From assembly GCA_034770075.1 (NCBI GenBank), contig CM068383.1, forward strand, positions 41,435,222 through 41,499,221: 64,000 nucleotides of DNA, written 5' to 3'. Shown here piece by piece: positions 11,529 through 22,635 of the stretch (positions within the stretch are counted from its first letter, which is position 1; every line of letters starts with the position of its first letter). Made by a program: the position numbers and the translations under genes. The notes beneath the pieces are model-generated. The model was not told where the DNA came from, made no database searches, and worked only from the letters and a program-made list of their open reading frames with translations. Source of the stretch: Aralia elata. Lineage: Eukaryota > Streptophyta > Magnoliopsida > Apiales > Araliaceae.

Positions 11529-14500
11529 GACGCCCCCAAATTCGGGTCTCCAATACCCGGATCCGGTCATCACGATCCAATACAAACATTCACCTCTAAC
11601 AACATATGGTAACTAAAATGCGGAATATAATAAACATACGTTGTTCATTACAAGGTGTTACTAGTCCCAGAATACAAATAACCTTAAACACATACACAAT
11701 CCGTACCCTAATAACTGTCAGGGATTAAATTACATTACAGTAATTGACTACGCATAATTTTATTTTCTGCTACATGAAGTGTATCACTTCATCTTTTCCT
11801 TCCCTTTGTTCTTCCCTGACGTCTCGGGTTTAGCTGCAATGAGATCATGATATAGCAAGAATGAGCAACGAGTTTGCCCAGCAAGTTTAAAGTATGACAA
11901 TAAGGATATATCATGATGAAGGGATATTAAGGAATTTCAACATTAGAAAAATCAGAAGCAAGAACAATAATTGCTTTTAGAACAATTGATAGTCAAATAG
12001 ACTTTGAACGATAACTTCCAAAGGAGTTAATAGCTGGTTGACCCTCTGGTTACTGGCTACAGAATAACGTACTTGAGGGGATCAGCCTCGCGTACCCTAT
12101 GTATATGCATAACATTTAATTCTGCTATTTGTACCTTATCTACGGTACATGGGGTACTCCCTTATAAATAAAGGGGTGTTCATACAGTCTAAGAATCCTT
12201 ACCATTGATTGGTTCAGATAGCTTTTATAAATTCTCACATATTTGTCTGACCGAACAAGGGTTCAGACTTAACCATGAATGGTTTATAAATTCCTGAATT
12301 TAAATATACGAATTTCAAATGCACGAGTGCGAATGTCAATAAATATGCAGATGTGGAATAATTTTGAAAGTAATTAGACCACTTAAGGCATGCTTGGAGA
12401 TAAAAACTCAAGCTTAAAGAATAACTTGCAACAGTATATATATACCTTTTTGCACGAATTAGACATAGTGCATAAGGCTTAGAAATTTGCTCAATGTAAA
12501 AGTTGAGTAAAGAAGAACTTGCAATAATGTAAGAAGTTTAGGGTTAGGAACTTGCAAAAATCAAAGTTCGGGATAGAGAACTTGCCTGTTCGCTTAGCTA
12601 CAATTTAAATCTTAGCTTTAATTACTTGACCTTGGATAACCTATCAGCTGGTAGAGTTGGTTTATCCATTAGCATTGCGTAATTATACCCACTTATGCTA
12701 TTTATTTAACAGATAAACAATTCACCGAATACATTTAATTACTACCTAGCCATCAATTAAACAGAATTTAATTTTAATGGCCTCTAGCTATTATTTAAGA
12801 TAGACAATAGTTAGTCATGGTTACCTATCATTTGAGTACCCCTCTAAATGTGGGTTAAAATTCCTTATTATCAGTTACAAGATAATTAATGAATTTAACA
12901 TGATTTGTTAACAACTAAATAGTAGTTGATCTCTTACTTCGTCTTTTATTTACTTAATTACTATTCACCTTAAGGGCAATTGAGTAATTATTACACTTGG
13001 TTCCTTATTCAACAATAATTAAATATTCAATGTATTAATTCTACACACACTTAATTATTATTAAATATTTATTGAATAATTATTGAGTGTTTATTATCTT
13101 TATTTATTAAGGGCCACAGATAATCTTATTAATCTCACTTCATACTTAATCATTATATCATTAATGATTAAGTAATTATTATTCTCATTAGCTCTACTCA
13201 TACCTAATTATTATTAATTAAATAATAATTAGATATTTATTATCTTTATTTATTATTTATGGATAACTAATAAACAATTATTTGTTAACCTTGTTCATAA
13301 TTAATCATTAGATATTTATTATTTAACTTTATTATTTAATATTAATTACAATAATAATTAAAATATTTATTATCCTTATTTATTATTTATTGACAAATAA
13401 TTTATTATTTATTGACAAATAATAAATAATTATTTCATTGAATATTTGTTATCTTTATTTATCACTTATTGACAAATAATCAATTTATTAACTTAATTCA
13501 TACTTGATTATTATTTAATAGTAATTAAGGAATAATCAACTATTTATTAACTTTATTTATTATTTAAGGATAAATAATAAATAATTAATCTATTAATTTC
13601 ATTCATACTTAATTATTATTTAATATAAAATAATAATTAAATATTTATTATCTTTATTTATTATTTATAAATAAATAATAAATAATTATTTATTGACTTT
13701 ATTCATACTTAATTATTATTATTATTAATTAAATAATAATTAGATATTAATTATCTTTTACTATAATAAATAATTATTTTATTAATCCTATTATTATTTA
13801 ATGTTAACTAAATGATAATTTGGAACTTACTATTTATTTATTAATTATGGATAAGTAATTATCACTGCCTTATCATGTACCAACCGATTCTCAGCCACCA
13901 ACAATTCATTAGAGTTTACAGGCCTAACGAATCTTGAGTCTAGCAAGTCATGTGTCACAAACTGAGCAAAGCTACATGGACATTTCGTCGAGCACCTTGT
14001 GGGCGTACCAAGGATCGACACTGGCTTAGTTCCTAGGCAATATTGTGCTGCCGAACCTTATGGTTCTTATACAGTCTCAACTAAGCAGTGAACCAAAACA
14101 AATTTCCCAATTCAAAACCAAACAACAACTAAAAGAAATTCAATACCAGTTTATTAATCGAAGGAACCAACACAACACAATGCCATGTATAATCTAATCA
14201 ACCCAATTGACTGCTAGAACCTTTAAGGTTCATCAACAACAATTTTTCCAAATAAAGGCCTAATACAGTATGTAACACTACCAACACAGTCGGCAATACA
14301 AGACTTAAGCATACCAGAAAGAGTTTATACAAACCCAGTACAAGAACCATCACGTTTTCCCAATAAGCCTAACACAGTTGAACAACACAACCTAAATACA
14401 GGAAAGAAAGAAACTAAACAACTACAAGGAAGGCTGTCATAGCAGCTCACGGTTATACCTTGGGTTCGTTCGGCTCGCCGTCTTTCTCCTTCTCCCAAAA

Positions 14501-15574
14501 TACGAAACAAAGTCGGTGGACATTCACGGCTTGTTTCCTTCCCCTGCTCCCTTCTCTATCGGCAACTCACTCTCAATTTTGGGCTCACACACAAGAAATC
14601 AGCAGCTATGGTATGGGGATGGGGGGTTCAATTTATAGGAAATTAGTTACCCAATTGTTGGGCAATATCCCAATTGACCTAACCATTGTCCAACGGTAGG
14701 AGGTGTAGGCTGTCAATTGTTCACATCAACCCATCAACCCAAGCCGCGATTTGCCGGCAACCCTCGAGCTGCGAACCCCCACTGGTCACGTCGCCGCACG
14801 CTCAAACCTTTTGGTTTCTTCGATCGCCGCTCGGTCCTTGCCCGTTCCCAGCCGTGCCGCCGGTTTCTCTTACACTACCGTGCTGTCAATCGCCCCCGTT
14901 TTCCCGCTGGTCGATCCTGGGTGCTGCCGGCGCCTTCCTCCCGTGCCGTCCTGTTCGATTGATTGAAAACCTATGGCTGATAGGCTCGCCTCACTCTAAT
15001 CTCCTCCTTAGTTCGGCTGATTGATTTGAGGTCTTAGGGTTTTCCCCCTTTTCTTTCGCTCGGTTATCCTTCCCCAATTTGGTTTCACCGGTCAAAGCAT
15101 TTCCCCAATATTATGGGTTCAACCCGACTGAAAAGAATTAAGGAATGGGCTTGGTTCGGCTGGGGAGGGATTGGGCTCAACCCAATAGGGTTGGGCCGGT
15201 TGAATAGAAGATGGCCCAAATAATTTATAAACTTTATGCCCCTATCATTTCAATTAAATAACTAGTTCAATTTAACCATTTAAATATTTATTTTACCAAA
15301 ATTCCTCGTTTGAAATATTTAATCCGATAATAGTAAAATGAATTTATTTATTATTTTTTTTCTTCCAAATTTGTTGCAAATTAAATCTTAGGGTTAACTC
15401 ACTAATTTAAATCACACCATTAATGAGCCCCTTTAATGCAAGAAAATTGTTGGACCGTATAATTATATAATTAAATAATAATTCTCACGTGGCTCCAATT
15501 AAATTCGAAAAATTAAATATAATGAATTTATTTATTAAAATAAATTCGATACAATGTTTAAAATTCCTGGACAT

Positions 15575-15578
<4 letters not shown>
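11526..15578 (-). mobile_element. Solo LTR of the Tekay-like family, inserted in a TA repeat
   Basis: 4053 bp, with plus-strand ends TGTGACGCCCCC and CTGGACATTACA, the reverse complement of the LTR at 18335-22402. TATAT lies on both sides, though a TSD cannot be proven inside a TA tract. It contains a long AT-rich array (about 12900-13860), the conserved block near 12040-12200 and the minus-strand promoter region near 14625. The overlapping frames at 14460-15024 reflect the GC-rich LTR segment and do not look like genes. Confidence 0.9.

Positions 15579-15605
<27 letters not shown>
15579..15605. repeat. TA microsatellite, right half
   Basis: 27 bp of TA directly after the solo LTR, continuing the tract at 11485-11525. 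Confidence 0.95.
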
Positions 15606-16081
15606 CAATTCTTCCTTAAAGAATTTCTAACTTCATTCGTATTATTCAATATTTTATTCAAGTTTTCTTCGCATTATTGGCATCTTTTTCTTGTAACGTT
15701 TCTAGGTCTTAACTCATCTCATACATCTATCTGTACGAAAATCACTTCTTAATCATACACATCCATAATTCTATACTCGGTACACCTCGAGTCTCTAACA
15801 GTGTTCAGTATATCACCTGAGTGGTTTCCCACAAACAACCAACAAACTAGTTTTCGTCTCGTCTACACTGTCTTTCACATCGAGTTAGATTGGTTGCTAG
15901 TTCGTATCAACCTCCGCTCTTTGAAGGAATTGTTTAGCCCAGATACTATACATCAACCATTAAAGAATATGATTGCACCATAACTATACTTCACTTATTA
16001 TTCTTTAACCTCTCTCATCTTCACCTCTTTTCTCTAAGGTTATAGCCTAAGGTACTCGTACATAAGGTTTCTAACCTATCA
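15606..16081 (-). other. Internal noncoding region of the old element, part 3
   Basis: About 480 bp between the TA tract and the primer-binding site. This should be the leader of the minus-strand old element. Small frames (15489-15752 and 15801-15983) have no recognisable features. Confidence 0.5.
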
Positions 16082-16093
16082 GCTCGGATACCA
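16082..16093 (-). other. Primer-binding site of the old element, degenerate
   Basis: The minus strand reads TGGTATCCGAGC, two changes from the TGGTATCAGAGC site used by the intact element (initiator tRNA-Met). It lies two bases from the LTR that starts at 16096 and fixes that LTR as the 5' LTR of a minus-strand element. Confidence 0.75.
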
Positions 16094-16095
16094 AC

Positions 16096-18334
16096 TGTAA
16101 CGACCCCAAATTCTGAACAATCCAACACTTCACTTTGGTCGTTAACAGTACATCTTCACTCTGACTCTACAACATTATTCAATGTTATACTTATTAAAAT
16201 GCGGAATAATTTTAAGCTTTTCAGTTTTGTTTCTCATCTTTCCCTAAATCATAACCTTTAGCATTACATATTCTAGAATCATATTCATTCTATGATTCAT
16301 TTCATCATTATTTCAAAATAAGACCTTACATCTCCGATTATTATTCTTACATGTAGGATAATATAACTTCACATCAAAACAATTGAATCTTACAACTCAT
16401 TGTAAATTACACATTTTAAATCATCAAGTACATTTATTAAACTCTTAAACATGGTTCAACTTAACTACATCAACTACATTTATTTAATCTCCATGCTTCA
16501 CTTTAATCTATGCCTTTCAAGCATCACATAACGTTACCTTGGATCCTTAACCTGCAAAAATGGTTATTTGCAAGAATGAGCTCGACAGCTCAGCATATAT
16601 AACAGTTTGCATGCATCACGTAACACATAATAACATGCTCAACATACATCTCATAATCATTATGCTAGTTTAACATACATTCGACAATTCACGTAACAAG
16701 TAAAAAGATTGAGTTCCTTACTCAACTAACATTCTCTATTCAATCATTAGTCATAAGTTGACTATAACATTTTATACTGACAATATATGCAATTCGTCAT
16801 GCGATTTCAAAATAAATTACACAATTTAACGTCAAGTTCACATAGCAAATAGGAACTGAAATACTTGCCTGGTTTGTAGATTACCAGCTTATATTTATCT
16901 GCACTTTATGTATCCTACACGATATATATAATCATGTACATCATTTATTAGCCAAGTAGTAACACTTAGTATTAATTCTACTTAACATTTCATAATCCTT
17001 TATTTTGTTACGTTCCACTTTAATCAACACTTAACCTTTAGTTAAGTCTTAAACTTTGCTTTACATTAGAATGTATAATGTTTATAAGTAAGTTTTGTTT
17101 AGGGTAACATAGCATGACCAAAAGAAAAAGAATTAAAAACAAGAAAATTTTCATTTTCAGCAATTCCCGTCGGGGCAAGAAAATTACTACACAATACTCT
17201 CGCCGGGGCGAGAAATTCCTTCACAAAACTCTCACCGGGGCAAGACTTCGTCGGGGCGAGAAATTTAGCTTAATGAGCTCGCCGGGATGAGCTTCATGAA
17301 TTCCAGATTTTGCAGTTCGCGAACTAGTGCAATACCAGACCAAAATTTCCAATTTCTTCATTTTATCAACAAATTAAACATACCCAAATATTATAATCTT
17401 TGTAGAATCAATACCCAACATGTATACAATGATTCTAACATTTTAAATAACTTAAACAACCAATCTAAAAGCTTAAAAATCCCAATTCACACTAGTTTTA
17501 CAAACTTTTACAAACTCAGCGCAATCAATCGCTACGGATTCGTTTCTCAACCAATTTGGTCCGTTCAACTTCCGTTGTTTTCGTTTTTTAACGCATAACA
17601 ACAATCCATCATCAATTTACAATTTATACCTTAGATTAAGAACTAATTTTAACCCCAAAATAGGCCATAATGCACATATATCAACAAAAATCAAGTTCTT
17701 CATCTTTTATGCATAAACATGAATTTGATCACTGAAACTCAATTACAAACATCATAGAATGGATTATATATATTCAAGAACACAAATATAACAAATTTCT
17801 TCAACAAATTTCTCATCAAAACTAATTTCATAATGAAGAACTCAAAGGAAATAAAAATACAAAGGTTTAGGGTTATTTTATACCTCTTTCTAAGCAAATA
17901 ATTTCTTCCTCTTTGATTTTTTCAATACTCCTCACCAATTCACAGAGAGCTTTCTCTCCTAATTCTCTCTTCTTCCCTTCTTCTGAGTTTTTTTTTTAAC
18001 GTAACTTTCACTTTGCACAGTTACACATGGGAAAGGTTTTCATCAGTTAAAAAAATATGAAGAGTCTCAAGGCCATGTTTGGCTAGACTCATTAAATCCC
18101 ATTTTAGCTTATTTAAATAATCTTTCCTACCATATGATATTTTGTCACACCTATTAAATCTTAATTAAACTTATTATATTAATAAATCCAATTAAGCTTA
18201 TTAATAATTCTAATTAAAACCTTATTGACAAAATTATAATTCAATTTAGTCAAACTATAATTTTATTAAATCAATCATTTTATTCAATAAAACATTAATC
18301 CTCTAATTTAATTATTTAATTAAATTAGAATATT
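16096..18334 (-). repeat. 5' LTR of the old element, proximal part
   Basis: Starts TGTAACGACCCC beside the primer site and matches 2637-4873 closely. It breaks off at ...AGAATATT, where the Tekay-like element inserted, and resumes at 34618. It carries its own version of the GC-rich palindrome array at about 17167-17293. Confidence 0.85.
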
Positions 18335-19357
18335 TGTAATGTCCAGGAATTTTTTTAAACATTGTATCAAATTTATTTTAATAAATAGAATTCAGTTATT
18401 ATATATTTTTACGAATTTAATTGGATCCATGTAATAATTATTATTTAATTATATAACTATATAGTTTAATAATTTTCTTTGCCTTAAAAGGGGACTCACT
18501 AATAGTTGAGTAAATTAATAAGTTAACCCTAGCATTTGATTGACACGAAAATTTGGATAAACAAATAAATAATTTTATCATTTTCGGATCTAAATAATTC
18601 GCATGAAGAATTATTGTTGAAATAAATATTATAAATAATTAATTAATTTGAGTAATTGATTCAATTAAAATATTAGGAGAGTAATGTTAATAATTTTAAT
18701 AAACAAGTTGGGCTATTTTCTTTTATTTCAATTGACCCAAATCTTAATTGGGTAAAGCCCAATTTCTTTTTTATTTCCTTTTGGGCCACCTTTAATCAAG
18801 TCACCGGCTCAACCCTATTAGGTTGAGCGCAAAAAACCTTCCAGTCGGGTTTAGCCATCTCTTTTGGGTAACCGAAATTGGATCCGTTTGGTTTAATTAA
18901 GGACAACCGGCATGTTCGTTGAGAAGGGTTTCAAAAACAGCAAAACCAATTTGGGGAAAATCAGTCAAGAAAAAGGGAATCCTAAGCTCTAGTTCTTTTC
19001 AAATCAGATCAACCAAGTAGAGGGAGTAGGCTAGCCGAACCTAGCTAGACCCCAAGCCCTCCATCAATCGGATCAGTCAAACGAGCAATGGGAGAAGGAA
19101 TGGGTTGTCAATCGCCGGCGACATCACGAAGTAATTGACCAGCGGGCTAATTAAGGGTTTGAGTGGCGACCGAGCGTTCGACGTTCGGACCAAAGGGATC
19201 ACAACGACTGGCGAGTTGACTGGTGAATGCACACGGCTCAACGGGCTGCCGGCAGGTCAGTGGTTGAGTTGACAACCGGTCGACAGCTCCTCTCTCCCTA
19301 CCGTTAGTTAATAACTTGGTCAGGTAGGGTATTGCCCAATATTTGGGTAGAATTTTG

Positions 19358-19383
19358 TCTATAAATTGAACCCTAAACCCTAA
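19358..19383 (+). promoter_or_regulatory. Putative LTR core promoter with TATA and telobox
   Basis: TATAAAT at 19361-19367 is followed within a few bases by CCCTAAACCCTAA, a telobox-like plant promoter motif. The pair recurs in the 3' LTR (near 29471) and, on the minus strand, in the solo LTRs near 9930 and 14625. Transcription would be expected to start about 30 bp downstream of the TATA; this is inference. Confidence 0.55.
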
Positions 19384-19967
19384 GCCAAAGCTGCCGATTT
19401 TCCTACGAGGTGAATCTCAAATTTAGGGAAAGTTAGGGTTTCAAATTAGGGCAAGAAAGCGGTCACTGAGAGAAGAGAGAACAAGGAGTTGATTTCGAAT
19501 GCCTGCTGGATTCGTCGATTATTTTGGAAGGAAAAGGCGGACCACAATTCGATCGAGTCCAAGGTAGCGATCTTAGGCTTAATTTGTTCTTCCTTCTCTG
19601 ATTGTTAGTGTAATCATTAAATTATGTTGCTCTTGTTGGATTTACAAGGCTGGTATTGTGTTGTATGGGTTTGTTTTGATTAAGAAGTCTGATATTGAAT
19701 TACTTTTGGTTGATTGCCGAATTCTGTTGCTAATTGGATTGGGATACGATGTAATCCCTGTTTTATTTTGGAACATTAATATGTACACATACTGCTTGTT
19801 GTAATGTCTATAAGGGCCAGTTCTGTATCTCCATCTTATCTTGAATGACTTGCTAGGCGTATATGAATTATAGCATGTTGTTTTATTATGTGTGCCTTGC
19901 TTGCAATGTTGTCTGGAATCGGGCGGGTGTTTAGCGCCTTGGCTCGTGGGCGTTGTGGTTGTGTGCA

Positions 19968-19986
19968 GCGCGAGCGGCAGTCGCGC
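19968..19986. repeat. GC-rich inverted repeat in the LTR
   Basis: GCGCGA and TCGCGC flank a 7-bp loop within a GC-rich stretch. The repeat is present again in the 3' LTR about 10.1 kb downstream. It parallels palindromes in three other LTR families of the window. Confidence 0.6.
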
Positions 19987-20159
19987 CCTGTGGCGCCTTG
20001 GTGCTGATGGGTTGAGCACACGGCCAGACGGTACGGTGGGGGGCTGGATGGGGGTCAGTTGTTGGATGAAGGCCACATGACCCTTCCCAAAATGATTAAC
20101 GCCATTGCAAACACTAACACTGTTAAGTTGGTAATACTATTAGCTTAATTATTGGGAAT

Positions 20160-21060
20160 TATTTGAATGAGTAAAAATTAATAAATAATTATTTATTATT
20201 AGATAATAAATAAAGATACTAAATATTTAATTATGGTTTAATTAATATTAAATAATAATTAAGTATGAAGATAATTATTTATTATTTAGCAATAAATAAT
20301 AAATAAAGAGACTAAATAATTAGTCATTATTTAGTTAATATTAAATAATAATATAGTTAATAAATAATTGTCTATTATTTTCCCAATAGGTAATGAATAA
20401 AGATGATAAAGATTTGATTATTATTTAATTCATATTAAATAATAAGATAAATTTTGTAACTTAAATAAATAATCGATTATTGTTCAACCATCATTAATTA
20501 AGTATGAACAAAGTTAATAAAATAATTATTTATTATTTGCCAGTAAATAATAAATAAAGGTAATAAATATTTAATTATTATTAAATAATAATTAAATATG
20601 AATAAAGTTAATAAAATAATTATTTATTATTTGTCAGTGAATAATAAATAAAGGTAATAAATATTTAATTATTATTAAATAATAATTAAATATGAATAAA
20701 GTTAATAAAATAATGATTTATTATTTGTCAGTGAATAATAAATATTTAATTATTATTAAATAATATTTAAATATGAATAAAGTTAATCAAATAATGATTT
20801 AAATATATTTTTTTATTTAATAATAATTAAGTATAAATAGAGTTAAAAATTTAATCATTTATCCCTGAATAATAAATAAGGCTAATAAAGTATTTGATTA
20901 TTATTTAACTAATAATGAATCGGAGTAGGGTTAATTATTTATTATTTCTCATTAAATAATAAATAAATAAAGATAATAAGAACTTAATTATTATTATTAA
21001 CAATTAAGTATGGGTAGAGTGATACATTAATTTTCTAGTTAATGTTAAATAAGGGAAATA
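20160..21060. repeat. AT-rich tandem array in the LTR
   Basis: About 900 bp built from variants of TTAATAAAATAATTATTTA and ATTATTAAATAATAATT. The clearest units start at 20512, 20606 and 20700, a 94-bp period. The 3' LTR (30290-31150) has small indels relative to this copy, and the solo LTRs differ more in length here. Confidence 0.75.
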
Positions 21061-21739
21061 ATTTCGAAAGTGAATAATAGCTAAGCAACCTATTTAGTTG
21101 TTACCACTGTTAGCTAGTGATGCCTTAATTATTTAGTGCAGTAAAATAATAACTTGAGTTACTAAACATTGCTAAGTTGAATAAGCATGATTAGTTGTCG
21201 AAATAATAACTAAAGGTCATTAACTTAATTTCTTTTAGTTAATGATTAAATAGTAATTAAAGGTATTCGGTGAATTGTTATCTGCTAAATAAATAACCTA
21301 AATGAGTATAGTTACGCAATGCTAATGGATAAACCAACTCTACCAACTGATAGGTTATCCAAGATCAATTAATTAAAGCTAGATCTTATTTGTAGCTGAG
21401 CAATCAGGCAAGTTCTTCCTTACTCAACTTTTACATTGAGCAAATTCTAAACCTTATGCACTATTTTAATTCATGCAAAAAGGTATATATATATTGTTGC
21501 AAGTTATTCCTTAAGCTTGAATCTTATCTCCAAGCATGCTTTAAGTGGTCTAATTACTTTTAAAATTATTCCACCTCTATGTATTATTGACATTCGCCCT
21601 CGTGCATTTGAATTCGTACATTTATTAAAGATCCGAGATTTGGGAATTATTCAGAATTAAGTCTGAACCTTTGTTCGGTCAGACAAGTATGTGAAAATTT
21701 ATAAAAGCTATCCGAACCAATCAAGGGTAAGGATTCTTA

Positions 21740-21870
21740 GACTGTATGAACACCCCTTTATTATAGGGGAGTACCCCATGTACCGTAAATAAGGTACAAA
21801 TAGCAGAGTTAAATGTTATGCATACACATAGCGTACGCGAGGCTGATCCCCTCAAGTACTCATTCTGTAG
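21740..21870 (+). other. Conserved structured block in the LTR
   Basis: On the element's sense strand this is ATGAACA, hairpin CCCCT-TTATTAT-AGGGG (21753-21769), hairpin GTACC...GGTAC (21780-21797), then TTAAATGTTATGCAT, GCGTACGC and GGCTGATCCCC...GTAC. Related blocks occur in several LTR families of the window, with different hairpin arms that still pair. It lies about 530 bp before the LTR end and thus in the presumed transcribed leader. Function is unknown. Confidence 0.7.
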
Positions 21871-22044
21871 CCAGTAACCAGAGGGTCAACTAGCTATTGA
21901 CTCCTTTGGAAGTTATTGTTCAAAGTCTATTCGACTACCAATTGTTCTAAAAGCATTTATTGTTATTGCTTCTGATAATTGCTGAATTCTCCTTCTATAT
22001 TCCTTTCATATGATATATCCTTATTGTTGTACTTTAAACTTACT

Positions 22045-22090
22045 GAGCAAACTCGTTGCTCATTCTTGCTATATCATGACTATATTGCAG
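22045..22090 (+). other. Hairpin followed by a splice-acceptor-like site in the LTR
   Basis: GAGCAA-ACTCG-TTGCTC (22045-22061) is followed 29 bases later by TATATTGCAG, then CTAAACCCGAGA. Other families have the same order: TGAGCT-CGAC-AGCTCA beside TTTTTGCAG in the old element's LTR (minus strand, about 3092-3136), and TTACAG-CTAAA in the minus-strand Tekay-like LTR. Confidence 0.5.
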
Positions 22091-22405
22091 CTAAACCCGA
22101 GACGTCAGGGAAGAACAAAGGAAAAGAAAAGATGAAGTGATAGACTTCTTGTAGCAGATTTTAAATTTACGTATAATTAATTACTGTTAATGTAATTTAA
22201 ACCCTAACTTTTATTTAGGGTATGGATTTGTGTAAGTGTTTAAGGTTTTTGTATTCTGGGACTAGTAACACCTTTGTAATGAACAACGTATGTTTATTAT
22301 ATTCCGCATTTTAGTTACCATATGTTGTTAGAGGTGAATGTTTGTATTGGATCGTGATGACCGAATCCGGGTATTTGGAGACCCGAATTTGGGGGTGTCA
22401 TAGGT

Positions 22406-22417
22406 TGGTATCAGAGC
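22406..22417 (+). other. Primer-binding site, initiator tRNA-Met type
   Basis: TGGTATCAGAGC begins three bases after the 5' LTR. It matches the initiator-tRNA-Met primer site common in plant chromoviruses. Confidence 0.9.
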
Positions 22418-22635
22418 TGTAGGTTATAAACTTTAGGATCGCGAAACCTAGGATATAACCTTCATAGTAAAACTCGTATTGAGTATTAGAAGATAAATCG
22501 AGGAGATTAATCATATGTGGTTTTGATGAATTGGGGAATTCATAGAGTCGAGTAGTACCCAATGAAATATAATTTCATTTCTTCAATGAATATATTTTAT
22601 TGCTGTACTAATGATGATTTTTGTGTGATTGTAGG

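Larger units (their letters stand above)
18335..22402 (+). repeat. 5' LTR of the Tekay-like element
   Basis: 4068 bp, starting TGTAATGTCCAGG and ending GGGGGTGTCATA (the 3' LTR has TGTCACA). Order: U3 to about 19390 with TATA and telobox, a GC-rich part to about 20070 with a palindrome, an AT-rich array, the conserved structured block at 21740-21870, a hairpin at 22045-22061, a splice-acceptor-like site at 22090 and the LTR end. If the TATA at 19361 is used, the transcribed part of the LTR is about 3 kb. Confidence 0.93.

Noticed and set aside
14460..15024. Overlapping 70-110-residue frames in a GC-rich segment
   Set aside because: They lie within a solo LTR, and the homologous LTR segments elsewhere do not keep the frames.
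19642..20076. A 144-residue minus-strand frame present twice (also at 29752-30186)
   Set aside because: It is the same LTR segment in the 5' and 3' LTRs. Identity reflects recent insertion, not coding constraint.
20160..21060. Matrix attachment region, centromeric satellite or replication origin
   Set aside because: It is an internal LTR array repeated in each LTR of the family; nothing beyond AT-richness supports such a role.
22621..22635. Start of the extra ORF at a TTG upstream of the ATG
   Set aside because: The stretch is the pyrimidine-rich acceptor-like sequence; similarity to the related ORF starts at the ATG.
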